From Trueperaceae bacterium (GTDB lineage: Bacteria > Deinococcota > Deinococci > Deinococcales > Trueperaceae): a stretch of 64,000 bases of DNA. The notes below the pieces were generated by a model that was not told the origin of the DNA, ran no database searches, and saw only the letters and a list, made by a program, of their open reading frames with translations. Below, in pieces: positions 1-8,635 of this stretch. Within the stretch, counting starts at the first letter, position 1. Every line of letters begins with the position of its first letter. The stretch covers positions 1 to 64,000 of the forward strand of contig DASVCN010000019.1 of the NCBI GenBank assembly GCA_036381595.1. Reading direction: 5' to 3'. The position numbers were made by a program, and so were the translations under genes.

Positions 1-1016
1 AGCGCCAGTTCGACCAGCCGGGCCACCAGGTCGGCGTAGCTCAGGCCGGCGGCCTCCCACAGTTTCGGGTACATCGAGGTGACGGTGAAACCGGGCATCG
101 TGTTTATCTCGTTGAGCAGCAGCCGGTCCTCCTGCTCCAGATAGAAGAAGTCGACCCTGGCGAGTCCCGCGGCGTCGATCGCACCGAACGCACGGAGCGC
201 GATCCGTTGGCACCGTTCGGCGACCCGGGCGGGAACCTGCGCCGGGATCGAGAGCTGCGACCGTCCCTCCGTGTACTTCGTGCCGTAGTCGTAGAACTCG
301 CTCTGGAATCTGATCTCGCCCACCGGGCTCACCCGGGCGTCGTCGTTCCCGAGGACGCCCACCTCCAGTTCGCGGGCGCCGTCGACGCCCTGTTCGACTA
401 TCACCCGACGGTCGAAGCGGAAGGCGTCATCGAGCGCCGCTTCGAGCTGCTCCCGGTCGCGCGCCTTGGCGATGCCCACGCTCGAGCCCAGGTTCGCCGG
501 CTTGACGAAGAGCGGCCATGGCAGGTCGAGCGAGTCGAGTACCGCGGCCCGGTCGCCATGCCAACGGGAACGGGTGATGCCGCGGTAGTCGACCTGAGGC
601 AGGCCCTCGGCGGCGAAGACGCTCTTCATCATGAGCTTGTCCATCCCAACGGCGCTGCCCAGCACTCCGGAGCCTACGTAGGGCAGGTCGAGCAGCTCCA
701 GGAGTCCCTGGACGGTGCCGTCCTCTCCGTTCGGGCCGTGGAGGAGAGGGAAGACGACGTCGAACGAGTCGCTCCTCCCGTTGCCGTTGGCCAGCTGGCC
801 GAGTCGCAGGCTGCCCGCTCCGGCTTCCGCCCGACCGGCGCCCAGCGCTTCGAGCGAGGAGTCGGGGGGCAGGAGCCTGCCGGCCTTGTCGATCACCAGC
901 GGGGTGATGGCGAAGCGTTCCCCCACCGCGGCGATCACCGAGCGGGCAGAGGAGAGCGAAACCTCGTGCTCGCCCGACTCGCCACCGCAGAGCAGGAGCA
1001 CCCTCGGTTTGCTCAT
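1..1016 (-). CDS. ddl: D-alanine--D-alanine ligase, C-terminus cut by window edge
   Basis: This ATP-grasp enzyme joins two D-alanines in the cytoplasm to make the dipeptide that ends the peptidoglycan stem peptide. The reading frame starts at ATG 1016 (MSKPRVLLLCGGESGEHEVS) and runs off the left edge after about 338 residues, so only the last few residues are missing. Family marks are the GSGVLGSAVGMDK segment, the ATP-grasp stretch VKPANLGSSVGIAKA, and the Mg-binding C-terminal segment NEINTMPGFTVTSMYPKLWE. A perfect 15-bp palindrome lies 17 bp upstream, which suggests regulated expression. The assignment to Ddl rather than another ATP-grasp ligase is firm because both the N-terminal GGxSxEHxVS motif and the C-terminal EINTMPG motif are present. 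Confidence 0.93.
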   Translation of the reverse strand, partial: MSKPRVLLLCGGESGEHEVSLSSARSVIAAVGERFAITPLVIDKAGRLLPPDSSLEALGAGRAEAGAGSLRLGQLANGNGRSDSFDVVFPLLHGPNGEDGTVQGLLELLDLPYVGSGVLGSAVGMDKLMMKSVFAAEGLPQVDYRGITRSRWHGDRAAVLDSLDLPWPLFVKPANLGSSVGIAKARDREQLEAALDDAFRFDRRVIVEQGVDGARELEVGVLGNDDARVSPVGEIRFQSEFYDYGTKYTEGRSQLSIPAQVPARVAERCQRIALRAFGAIDAAGLARVDFFYLEQEDRLLLNEINTMPGFTVTSMYPKLWEAAGLSYADLVARLVELA

Positions 1017-1032
1017 CGCCCGCCCCAATTGG

Positions 1033-1047
1033 TGTGTAACTTACACA
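1033..1047. promoter_or_regulatory. Palindromic operator candidate upstream of ddl
   Basis: TGTGTAA-C-TTACACA is a perfect 7+1+7 palindrome in the 104-bp gap between ddl and the enoyl-CoA hydratase gene. Directly upstream of it on the minus strand is TTGACG (1049-1054), a possible -35 box for ddl, so a bound repressor would sit in the core promoter. The regulator is unknown. Confidence 0.4.
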
Positions 1048-1120
1048 TCGTCAACATGATAGGGCGGGAGGGTCGGCAGGTCAAGTTCGTTCCTGCGCTT
1101 GTGACGGAGTTCTCGGCGCG

Positions 1121-1897
1121 TCAGGGGGTCCACTCGGGTGGGCGCTTCTCCAGGAACGCTCTCACGCCCTCCCGCAGGTCGTCGCTCGAGCGTGCCCGGG
1201 CGTTCGTCTCGATCGCCAACTCCAGCGCATCGTCCAGGCCCAGGCCTCCTGACTCGACCAGCAGCCGCTTGCTGGTTTCGAGCGCCTGAGGCGAATTGGC
1301 GGCCATGGCCGCGGCCGCCTCGCCAGCCCGCTGGAGCACCTTCGCTGGCTCCACCACCTCGGATACGAGCCCGTAGGCCAGCGCCTCCCCGGCGCTCACC
1401 GGCCTCGCCCCAAGGAGAAGCTCCCGAGCCGCTCGCTCGCCGGCCATCCTCGTCAGGAACACACTCACCAGAGCGGCGACGAAGCCGATGCGGGCCTCCG
1501 TGTAACCGAACTTCGCCTCCTCGCTGACGATCACCACATCGCACACCGACGCCAGGCCGGCGCCGCCGGCGATCGCATGTCCGTTCACTGCGGCGACCAC
1601 CGGCTTCGGGAAGGCGTAGAGGCGACGGAATAGGAAGGCTAGCCGGCGCGAATCCTCCAGGTGCTCCTCCTCGCTGCGCTCGAGCAGCCGTTCGAGTTCG
1701 CCGAGGTCCATGCCAGCGCAGAAGGCGTTGCCGGCCCCGGTGAGGACGAGCGCGCGCACCCCCGGATCCGACTCGGCCTCGTCGAGAGCGGCCAGGAGCT
1801 CCCGCCGCAACTCGGTATCGAGGGCGTTCCGCACCTCGGGCCGGTTCAGGGTGAGCGTCCGTACCGGACCATCGTGAGCAGTCAGCAGGACGGGCAT
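1121..1897 (-). CDS. Enoyl-CoA hydratase/isomerase family protein
   Basis: A 258-residue crotonase-fold protein, the usual length for cytoplasmic enoyl-CoA hydratases of fatty-acid or amino-acid beta-oxidation. The family pattern is clear: N-terminal LNRPEVRNALD, the oxyanion-hole segment AFCAGMDLGEL, and VAAVNGHAIAGGAGLASVCDV with the second oxyanion glycine. The residue usually aligned with the second catalytic glutamate falls in EARIGFVAALV, where the more common IGxxPxxG is not kept, so substrate and exact reaction (hydratase, isomerase or methylglutaconyl hydratase-like) are open. ATG 1897 is chosen over an upstream in-frame ATG at 1975 because a TACAAT box ends 5 bp before it, giving a leaderless mRNA. 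It is monocistronic between divergent or unrelated neighbours. Confidence 0.85.
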   Translation of the reverse strand: MPVLLTAHDGPVRTLTLNRPEVRNALDTELRRELLAALDEAESDPGVRALVLTGAGNAFCAGMDLGELERLLERSEEEHLEDSRRLAFLFRRLYAFPKPVVAAVNGHAIAGGAGLASVCDVVIVSEEAKFGYTEARIGFVAALVSVFLTRMAGERAARELLLGARPVSAGEALAYGLVSEVVEPAKVLQRAGEAAAAMAANSPQALETSKRLLVESGGLGLDDALELAIETNARARSSDDLREGVRAFLEKRPPEWTP

Positions 1898-1902
1898 GAG
1901 GG

Positions 1903-1908
1903 ATTGTA
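1903..1908 (-). promoter_or_regulatory. Leaderless -10 box of enoyl-CoA hydratase gene
   Basis: TACAAT on the minus strand, 5 bp before ATG 1897. Transcription would begin at or next to the start codon, so the mRNA has no room for a Shine-Dalgarno sequence. No good -35 box is visible. Confidence 0.55.
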
Positions 1909-2023
1909 CCGGCCGGGAAGGGGCGGTTCGGGCGACAGCGGCGGCGGACCCAGCCACCGATGACGATGCGGTCACGCCCCTCGCGAGTGGGAAGCTCCGC
2001 AGCGACCGCCGCCGCCGGCGACT

Positions 2024-2029
2024 TATAAA
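2024..2029 (+). promoter_or_regulatory. Leaderless -10 box of LEA-type lipoprotein gene
   Basis: TATAAA lies 6 bp before ATG 2036 with no Shine-Dalgarno sequence between, the same geometry as at least seven other genes in the window. Confidence 0.5.
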
Positions 2030-2035
2030 GGCCGC

Positions 2036-2905
2036 ATGAAGCGCCTCCTCCTGCTAGCCCTGCTGCTGCTCCTCTCTGCCTGCGCCCCCGGTGTCACCTC
2101 CGTGATCTCGCCGCCCACCTTCCGCGTCGTCGAATCGAAACTGGTGAGGTTCGAACCGAGCGGCGTCGGGGCCGGCAACGCCCTCGTGACCCTGCGCCTC
2201 GAGACCCGCAACCCGAACCCGGTCCCGCTGCGACTCGCCGGGCTCGACGGCGACTTCTACCTGGGTGGCCAGCGGGTGGCGGCCACCTCGTTCAATGACG
2301 GCATCGCGCTGCCCGCCAACGGCGCCGCTCAGCTGAACCTCGACGTGGCCGTTCCCGTCGAGGGAGCCGCGCAGGTCCTGAACCAGTTCGCCAGGCTCGT
2401 GGCCGGCGATCCGGTCGGCTACCGGGTCGACGCCACCGTGAGCGTAGATGTCTTCGGCGCCCCTCAGCGGTTCCCCACCCTCACCGTCGCCCGCGGCGAA
2501 CTCCAGGTTGCGGGCGGTCTCCGGCCGCCTGCGGTACGGTTCGAGCCGTCGGCAACACGGGTCAGCTTCAGCGGCCTCACCGCCCGGGTGGACGTGGGTC
2601 TGGTGATCGACAATCCCCTGCCGATCGGCTACTTCGTCCGCGGACCCCAGGTGACCCTGGAACTCGACGGGCGGCCGGTCGGGCGAGCGTCCATCCCCCG
2701 CACCCCGGTTCCCGCTCATGGCACCTCGCCCGCCGCCCTGCGCTTCGAGGTCGGGATCGCCGATGCCGGCGCCGCGCTCCTGAGCCGCCTGCAGGCTGGC
2801 GGCAGCGGGCTCAGTTTCAGCCTCGATGGCGTGCTGGAGGTTGAGATACCCGCGGTCGCGTCGACACGGACCTCCCTCGACCGTGTGGGCGGCCTGCTCC
2901 CCTGA
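2036..2905 (+). CDS. LEA type 2 (WHy-domain) lipoprotein
   Basis: A 289-residue exported protein. Residues 1-16 form a lipoprotein signal with lipobox LSAC, so Cys16 is the likely lipidated residue. The rest is two copies of an immunoglobulin-like LEA14/WHy domain, about residues 28-145 and 160-285. Each copy has the pattern of a hydrophobic strand followed by N-P-N-P or N-P-L-P (LETRNPNPVPLRL in copy 1, LVIDNPLPIGYFV in copy 2). LEA type 2 proteins are linked to desiccation or stress tolerance in plants and bacteria; its role here is inferred only from the fold. The gene is monocistronic, starts from a leaderless-type promoter and ends in a bidirectional terminator facing the MMPL gene. Confidence 0.8.
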   Translation: MKRLLLLALLLLLSACAPGVTSVISPPTFRVVESKLVRFEPSGVGAGNALVTLRLETRNPNPVPLRLAGLDGDFYLGGQRVAATSFNDGIALPANGAAQLNLDVAVPVEGAAQVLNQFARLVAGDPVGYRVDATVSVDVFGAPQRFPTLTVARGELQVAGGLRPPAVRFEPSATRVSFSGLTARVDVGLVIDNPLPIGYFVRGPQVTLELDGRPVGRASIPRTPVPAHGTSPAALRFEVGIADAGAALLSRLQAGGSGLSFSLDGVLEVEIPAVASTRTSLDRVGGLLP

Positions 2906-2926
2906 ACTCCTAGCCGATCTCCAGCC

Positions 2927-2961
2927 AGAGCGGGCCCGGCTGCGAATGTCGGGCCCGCTCT
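2927..2961. terminator. Bidirectional hairpin between convergent genes
   Basis: AGAGCGGGCCCG (2927-2938) pairs perfectly with CGGGCCCGCTCT (2950-2961) around an 11-nt loop. It sits in the 65-bp gap between the ends of the lipoprotein gene and the MMPL gene. The downstream tract is pyrimidine-rich rather than pure T. Confidence 0.7.
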
Positions 2962-2970
2962 TCGCCTTCT

Positions 2971-5211
2971 TCAGTCGTGGCTGAGGCCGACCCGGTCGGC
3001 CAGGCGAGCCATAGGCCTGGGCAGCCACCAGTTGAGCCGGCCGGCGAGGAACATCATCGCCGGCACCAGGGCCAACCGCACCAGCGTCGCGTCCAGCAGG
3101 ATCGCTACCGACAGGCCGATGCCCAGCGTCTTGATGAGCACCACGTCCGAGAAGATGAAACTGCTGAAGACGACGATCATGACCGCGGCGGCCGAGGTGA
3201 TAACCCCACCGGTGGCGCTCAACGCGTCGACGACCGCGTCCCAGTCGGAGAGGCCCTGCTGGTGCGCCTCGTATATCCGGGCGACGAGGAACACCTCGTA
3301 ATCCATGGAGAGGCCGAACACGATGGCGAAGATGAAGAGGGGGGCGCTGGCGTCGACGTAGCCGATCCCGCCTGGCACCCCGAAGAGTCCGGCGAACCAC
3401 CCGTCCTGGAAGATCAGGGTTATCACCCCGTAGGCGGTTGCGACGGTGAGGGTATTGAGCAGGATCGACTTGAGGGGGATCAGCAGCGAGCGGAACGCCA
3501 GCCCCAACACCAGCAGGATGCCCAGGTAGACGAGCGCGATGGCCAGCGGGAACGACTGGTAGAGGAGCCTCGTCCACTCCGCCTCGAATATGGCGGGTCC
3601 GCCAACCAGGGCCCGGACATCCACCTCCTCGATCGCCTGGCGCAGGTTCGCGCGCAGCGACGCCACCTCGTGCGGCACCAGGTTGCCCAACGGGAAGACG
3701 GTGAGGCGTGCGTAGCGTCCGGTCTCACTCACGGTGGCAAGCACGAGTTCGCGCAGTTCGCTGTTCAGCGCGAGCTCCTGGGTCGCGTAGTACTGGTAGA
3801 GCAGGAGGGTGGGCAGGCTCTCCACCGACATCGCCGAGTAGACCGCTCCCACCGTCGGCAGATCCTCAAGCTCCCGCGCGAGGCTGGAGAGCTGGCGCTG
3901 ACTGGACGGGTTGAAGAAGCCCTCCTCACCGAAATCGAGCAGCACCTCGATCGGCTCGAGCATGCCGTCGAGCCCCACCCCCTCGAGGGCGCTGACGACC
4001 TGCCGCGAGTCGGTCGCGGGACTCAGTCCGCGCGCGCCGGGGTCGGCGACTTCCATCTGCAGCGCGGGGATGCTGAGGAGGATCAGCGCCAGGGCGCCTG
4101 TTATCGCCCAGGCCCAGGGGTGCCGCAGGATCAGTTGAGCTCTCTTGCGCCAGAACGAGCGGCTCCTGAGCCCCGGAACTCGCCTCGTGATCCGCAGGTA
4201 GTTGACGCGCTCGCCCAGCAGGGCGAGAAGCGAAGGCAGGGCAGTGGTGCTCACCAGGATGCTGACGATGAGGACGACGATGGTGCCCACCCCGAGCGAG
4301 CGGATGAACGCCAGGGGCGGCACCAGCAGGGCGGTGAGGGCGATCAGCACGGTGGCCCCGCTGAACACGACGGCCTTGCCGGAGGTGAGCGAGGTGATCT
4401 CGGCAGCTCGCTTCGGTTCGACCCCGTTGCGCAACTCCTCCCGGAACCGGTTCACCATGAGCAGGGCGTAGTCGATGCCTGTGGCGAGGCCCAGCATGGT
4501 GACGATGCTCTGGGTGTAGACAGCGAAGTCCATCAGCTGGCCGATGCCGTAGATCACCGCGAACGAAAGGGTTATCGACAGCAGCGCCACCAGCAGTGGC
4601 AGGCCCGATGCGACCAGGGCGCCGAAGGCGACGACCAGGACGATGAGGGTGAGAGGAAGGCCGTAGAGCTCGGCCCGCCGAGTGTCTCGCTCGCTTATGT
4701 CCTCGAGCTCCTGGATCGATGCCGGCCCTCCCGCCAGGTTGAACTCGAGCCCGCCCACGTGTTCGAGCGCGGTGCGCATGGCTGCGGCGATCTCCTTCGC
4801 TTCCGCGTCGCTCTCCGACTTGATGCCTATGACCGAGATGATGTAGTGGCCGTCGTCCCCAACGAGATCGAGGCCCCGCGAGCGGCGGTAGTCCCTGACC
4901 CCGGTTACGCCCGGTATCCCTTGCAGCGTGTCGATCGCCCGGAAGTAGGCCTGATCGAACTGGGGGTCGCCCAGCCGGTACTCGTCGCTCCTGCTCACCA
5001 GCACCACGCTGAAGTCGTCCAGCTGGCTGAACTCCTGGTTCAGTATGCGGCTCACCTGCTGAGGTTCGCTGGATTCCGGGACCTGTGGCTGCGCGTCGAG
5101 CACCTCGTTCACCCTGGTCGCGAACGGCAGTGCCGCGAGAGTGATCACCAGCCATATTGCCAGCACCAAACGTGGACGGTGACTGACCAGCTTGGCGAGG
5201 CGGGACGGCAT
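2971..5211 (-). CDS. MMPL/RND-family transporter
   Basis: A 746-residue inner-membrane protein with the duplicated MMPL architecture. Each half has one N-terminal membrane helix (first half: LVLAIWLVITLAALPF), a large extracytoplasmic loop (about residues 35-185 and 385-550) and a block of five further helices. The helix-4 signature GLATGIDYALLMVNRFREE in the first half and GLSMDYEVFLVARIYE in the second carry the Asp-Tyr pair of proton-driven MMPL transporters. MMPL proteins of known function move lipids and glycolipids across the inner membrane. The gene is last in a minus-strand run that begins with a serine palmitoyltransferase-like gene, 45 bp after the ABC ATPase, so lipid export is the favoured role. 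A general hydrophobic-compound efflux pump is the alternative. Confidence 0.88.
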   Translation of the reverse strand: MPSRLAKLVSHRPRLVLAIWLVITLAALPFATRVNEVLDAQPQVPESSEPQQVSRILNQEFSQLDDFSVVLVSRSDEYRLGDPQFDQAYFRAIDTLQGIPGVTGVRDYRRSRGLDLVGDDGHYIISVIGIKSESDAEAKEIAAAMRTALEHVGGLEFNLAGGPASIQELEDISERDTRRAELYGLPLTLIVLVVAFGALVASGLPLLVALLSITLSFAVIYGIGQLMDFAVYTQSIVTMLGLATGIDYALLMVNRFREELRNGVEPKRAAEITSLTSGKAVVFSGATVLIALTALLVPPLAFIRSLGVGTIVVLIVSILVSTTALPSLLALLGERVNYLRITRRVPGLRSRSFWRKRAQLILRHPWAWAITGALALILLSIPALQMEVADPGARGLSPATDSRQVVSALEGVGLDGMLEPIEVLLDFGEEGFFNPSSQRQLSSLARELEDLPTVGAVYSAMSVESLPTLLLYQYYATQELALNSELRELVLATVSETGRYARLTVFPLGNLVPHEVASLRANLRQAIEEVDVRALVGGPAIFEAEWTRLLYQSFPLAIALVYLGILLVLGLAFRSLLIPLKSILLNTLTVATAYGVITLIFQDGWFAGLFGVPGGIGYVDASAPLFIFAIVFGLSMDYEVFLVARIYEAHQQGLSDWDAVVDALSATGGVITSAAAVMIVVFSSFIFSDVVLIKTLGIGLSVAILLDATLVRLALVPAMMFLAGRLNWWLPRPMARLADRVGLSHD

Positions 5212-5256
5212 ACCCGGTCAGCTTATCAGCCGCTCCTGAAGGTGAATGAGAGGCTC

Positions 5257-5997
5257 CTACACGCCAACGAAGGTCTCGATCACCGACCGGGCATGCGGGT
5301 CCCTGGTCCCCACCGCACCCGAGAGCCGGCCGTCGCGGAGGAAGAGTATGGTGTCGGCGGTCAGCGCCGCCTTGGGGTCGTGAGTCACCATCACCACGGT
5401 CCAGCCGCGTTCGTCGACGCCGCGCCTTAGCAGGCGGAGTACCTCCTGACCGGTCTCGCTGTCGAGGTTCCCGGTCGGTTCGTCGGCGAGGACGACGACG
5501 GGATCGTTGATCAACGCGCGCGCGAGCGCTACTCGCTGACGTTGACCGCCGGAGAGCTGCTTGGGCCGGTGGTCGAGCCGGTCCTCGATGCCCAGGTCCG
5601 AAGCGAGACGAGCGAGTCGCTCCTCGCCGGCCTCCAGCCTGCCGGCGACTTCGGCCGGTAGCAGGATGTTCTCCCGCGCCGTCAGGTTGGGGATGAGTTC
5701 GAAGGTCTGGAACACGAAACCCAGTCGATCGCGGCGCATCCGGGTGAGGGCGTCGTCGTCCAGGCCCGAGGTCTCGACGCCGTCGATCAGCACCTTGCCC
5801 TCATCGGGCAAGTCGAGCAGGCCCAAGAGGTGAAGCAGCGTGCTCTTGCCGCTCCCCGAGGGGCCCATCACACTCACGAACGAGCCGTGCTCCACGGCGA
5901 TGTCGATGCCGGAGAGCGCCGTTATCTCCTGCTCTCCCAGGTGGTAGGTCTTGCCGAGGCGACGACCCTCGACAGCGTAGTTCTTGTCGGTTTCCAT
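5257..5997 (-). CDS. ABC transporter ATP-binding protein (MacB/LolD type)
   Basis: A 246-residue ATPase with Walker A GPSGSGKST (about residues 46-54), the Q-loop in VFQTFELIPNLT, signature LSGGQRQRVALARAL, Walker B VVLADEPTGNLD and H-loop VMVTHD. The EPTGNLDSETG sequence is typical of the MacB/LolD/FtsE subgroup, which partners with FtsX-like permeases. It follows such a permease by 3 bp, so the two make one exporter. The family works by mechanical coupling of cytoplasmic ATP hydrolysis to periplasmic events such as lipoprotein or lipid release. The substrate cannot be read from sequence. Confidence 0.93.
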   Translation of the reverse strand: METDKNYAVEGRRLGKTYHLGEQEITALSGIDIAVEHGSFVSVMGPSGSGKSTLLHLLGLLDLPDEGKVLIDGVETSGLDDDALTRMRRDRLGFVFQTFELIPNLTARENILLPAEVAGRLEAGEERLARLASDLGIEDRLDHRPKQLSGGQRQRVALARALINDPVVVLADEPTGNLDSETGQEVLRLLRRGVDERGWTVVMVTHDPKAALTADTILFLRDGRLSGAVGTRDPHARSVIETFVGV

Positions 5998-6000
5998 CGA

Positions 6001-8571
6001 TTACTCCGAGGCGCCCAGGGCGAGGATGGGCGGCAGGCTGGCGGCCCGGCGAGCGGGGAAGTAGGAGGCGATGAGGCCCACGACGGGTGAGGCGATGAGC
6101 GCGAGAACGATGAGCAGCCAAGGATACTGTGGCGAGATGGCGAAGCCGGTGATGGCCGCGGCGCCGGCGGTGATGACGTGCGCCAGCAGGAGTCCGGATG
6201 CGACGCCCAGGACCGCGCCAACCACCATGACCACCAGGCCCTCCGAGTTGACGACCCTGCCGACTCCACGACGGGTGAGGCCGAGGGTGCGGAGGACGGC
6301 CAGCTCGTGCTGTCTGCTGGAGAGGTTCATCCCCAGCGTGTTGGCTACCCCCAGAGCGGCGATGAATATCGCCAGGGCGAGGAGCGCGTTCGTGGTCACG
6401 AACGACCTTCGGGTGAGGGCCATGATCGTTTCGCGGTAGTCGCGGTTGAGGGTCACGTCCAGATAGAGGTCGGGGAAGGCCGCGATGAGCGCGTCACGAG
6501 CCTCCGCCACGTCCACGCCCTCGTCGACTGTCATCACGAACAGGTCGGGGCTGCCGCCGCCGAAGAGCTCGATGTCCTCTATCGACGCGACGACGGCCTC
6601 TCCGCCCCCGGTGAAGTCGACGATCACCCCGCCGACGGGGAACTCGCGGAACCCCTCGTCCGTCCGCAGGGTGACGGTGTCGCCTACGCCCAGGTCGAAC
6701 CGGTCACGCAGGGTATTGGCGATGAGTACCCGGCCGCCCGCGGCCAGGGTGTCGTACCCCTGCCGGTCGTTCCCCTGCCCCGGGATGTACTGGAACCGGC
6801 CGAAGCCCGAGCCCGGTTCGAACCGGCTCGGGTCGACCAGCACGAGGGCGATGCTGCGGGCCCGCGCTTCGCCTTGGGGCCGGAACCTGACGATGCGGAT
6901 GCCTACACCTGACGCTTCGTCGATGGCTGGAACCGCCTCGGGGACCGCGGTCTCGAAGTCGCTCGGGAAGCTGACCGGCGAGGTCACGAACAGGTCGCCC
7001 ACGATCGTCGTATCCACCCAGTCGGCGATGGCCTTGTTGATGCCGGCGACCATGGCGCCGACACCGATGGTGAGTCCGATGCCTACCACCACCGAGCCGA
7101 TCGCCACCCCGTTACGGGGGGCGTTGCGACGCGCGAACGAAGAGCCGAGCTTGCCCGCCGGTCCGAAGATGCGGCGGAGCAGGGGGCCCAACAGCCGGGT
7201 AGCCGGCGGCAGCAGGGTGGGCGTGGCCAGGGTGAAACCCAGGAAGAGCAGGGCCATCGAGACACCGGCGGCAGCCAGTGCCCAGGCTCCGCTCCAGCGG
7301 ATGAGTGCGAGCGCAACGCCGAGCCCGACGATGAGCCAGCCCAGGACGCTGCGGAGGAGGGTATCCTCGTACTGCTCCGCCTGACGCAGCGCCGCCAGCG
7401 GTGGTGTCGCCGAGGCGGTGCGGGCGGGCAGCGAGCCGGCCAGCAGGGCAACCAGGACGCCCACACCGGCGGCGGGAACGACGCTCTCCATGGGCACCAC
7501 GAGGGTACGGAAGTCGATGCCCAGGCTGAAGGCGTTGATCCGCGTCACCACGTATGCCAACACTATGCCCAGCAGCAGGCCGGAGATCACGCCCAGAACG
7601 CTTACCACCGCGGCCTCGAGGAGCGCCAGCCGCTGCACCTGATGGCGGGTGAGGCAGAGTGTGCGCAACAGAGCATACTCGCGACGTCGCTCCACCACCG
7701 CGGCCATGAAGGTGTTGTAGGCCATGAAGCCGCCTAGAGCCAGCAGGGTGGCGGCGAGGATGCTGAGGCCCGACTGGATGGTGTCGACGATGCCGGTGGC
7801 GATGTTCCCGCTGGCCGCCGGGAAGGTGACCGTGTAGTCGCCGCCCAGCCGCTCGCTCAGCTCCTCCAGCACTTCGTTGGTGTTGGCCTCCTCGCTCACG
7901 TGCACCTCGATGAAACTGGCGCGTCCCTCGAGATGGAGCAGCTCCTGGAGGTCAGTCAGGGCCATGATGGCGACGCGGCCGCCGTTCGTCGAGGCGTAGC
8001 CGTACGAGTCGTCGAGAAGGCCCGAGACGACGAACTCCTGGTCGCCCAGGCGGCCGCTGAAGGTAACCGTGTCGCCCACCTCGATACCGCGCTGCCCGGC
8101 GAAGTTCTCGGCGATCGCCACGGCGAAGCTGTCGGAAGTCGGCATGTTGCCGATGGCGACGCGGGCAGGCAGCTCGGCCCCGGAGCGCGTCACCCGCCCC
8201 GAGATCTGGAAGCCGGTGTCCACGCCTGGGATCACCGACCGGTTTATGTCCTGGGTCTCCCGCTGAGGTTCCGCCCGGATGTTCAGCACGGGGTAGAACT
8301 CGGCCACACCGGCCTGCTCCTCGAGCGCCGGCCGGACGTCCTCGACGTCGAAGACGGCGCGGCCCTGCACTCCAGGGGTTACCAGCAGATCGGCGTTGCC
8401 CGCTGCGGCTGCCAGGGTGCTGGCGACGTTCGCCTCGACGTTGTCCCCGACGGAGAGGGTTGCCAGTACGGCGGCGATACCGATCGCAACGCCGAGGACT
8501 GTAGCAGCGGTTCGCCAGGCATGACGGGATAGATTGCGCAGCGCAAGCCGCACCAACATCGGCATCGGCAT
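6001..8571 (-). CDS. FtsX-like ABC transporter permease, duplicated form
   Basis: An 856-residue integral membrane protein built from two FtsX/MacB_PCD units. Unit 1 has an N-terminal helix (TAATVLGVAIGIAAVLATLSV), an extracytoplasmic domain (to about residue 260) and three helices. Unit 2 repeats this, beginning near RNGVAIGSVVVGIGLTIGVG, and ends with three helices. Eight helices in a single chain let one gene form a full transporter with two copies of the ATPase encoded 3 bp downstream. Three tandem ATGs (8571, 8565, 8559; a GCCGAT repeat) are possible starts. The first is taken because a TACACT box lies 7 bp upstream and no Shine-Dalgarno sequence is visible. A start far upstream would add an improbable basic tail and overlap the preceding gene. 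Confidence 0.88.
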   Translation of the reverse strand: MPMPMLVRLALRNLSRHAWRTAATVLGVAIGIAAVLATLSVGDNVEANVASTLAAAAGNADLLVTPGVQGRAVFDVEDVRPALEEQAGVAEFYPVLNIRAEPQRETQDINRSVIPGVDTGFQISGRVTRSGAELPARVAIGNMPTSDSFAVAIAENFAGQRGIEVGDTVTFSGRLGDQEFVVSGLLDDSYGYASTNGGRVAIMALTDLQELLHLEGRASFIEVHVSEEANTNEVLEELSERLGGDYTVTFPAASGNIATGIVDTIQSGLSILAATLLALGGFMAYNTFMAAVVERRREYALLRTLCLTRHQVQRLALLEAAVVSVLGVISGLLLGIVLAYVVTRINAFSLGIDFRTLVVPMESVVPAAGVGVLVALLAGSLPARTASATPPLAALRQAEQYEDTLLRSVLGWLIVGLGVALALIRWSGAWALAAAGVSMALLFLGFTLATPTLLPPATRLLGPLLRRIFGPAGKLGSSFARRNAPRNGVAIGSVVVGIGLTIGVGAMVAGINKAIADWVDTTIVGDLFVTSPVSFPSDFETAVPEAVPAIDEASGVGIRIVRFRPQGEARARSIALVLVDPSRFEPGSGFGRFQYIPGQGNDRQGYDTLAAGGRVLIANTLRDRFDLGVGDTVTLRTDEGFREFPVGGVIVDFTGGGEAVVASIEDIELFGGGSPDLFVMTVDEGVDVAEARDALIAAFPDLYLDVTLNRDYRETIMALTRRSFVTTNALLALAIFIAALGVANTLGMNLSSRQHELAVLRTLGLTRRGVGRVVNSEGLVVMVVGAVLGVASGLLLAHVITAGAAAITGFAISPQYPWLLIVLALIASPVVGLIASYFPARRAASLPPILALGASE

Positions 8572-8635
8572 CGGCACCAGTGTAACCGAGCCGTTGCGGG
8601 AGTTCCCGGCGGCTATCTCACCCGCTATCCGCCTT

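Noticed and set aside
2977-5430. An 817-codon open frame antisense to the MMPL and ABC genes.
   Set aside because: It mirrors the third-position GC of the real genes, has no domain or signal and no ribosome site.
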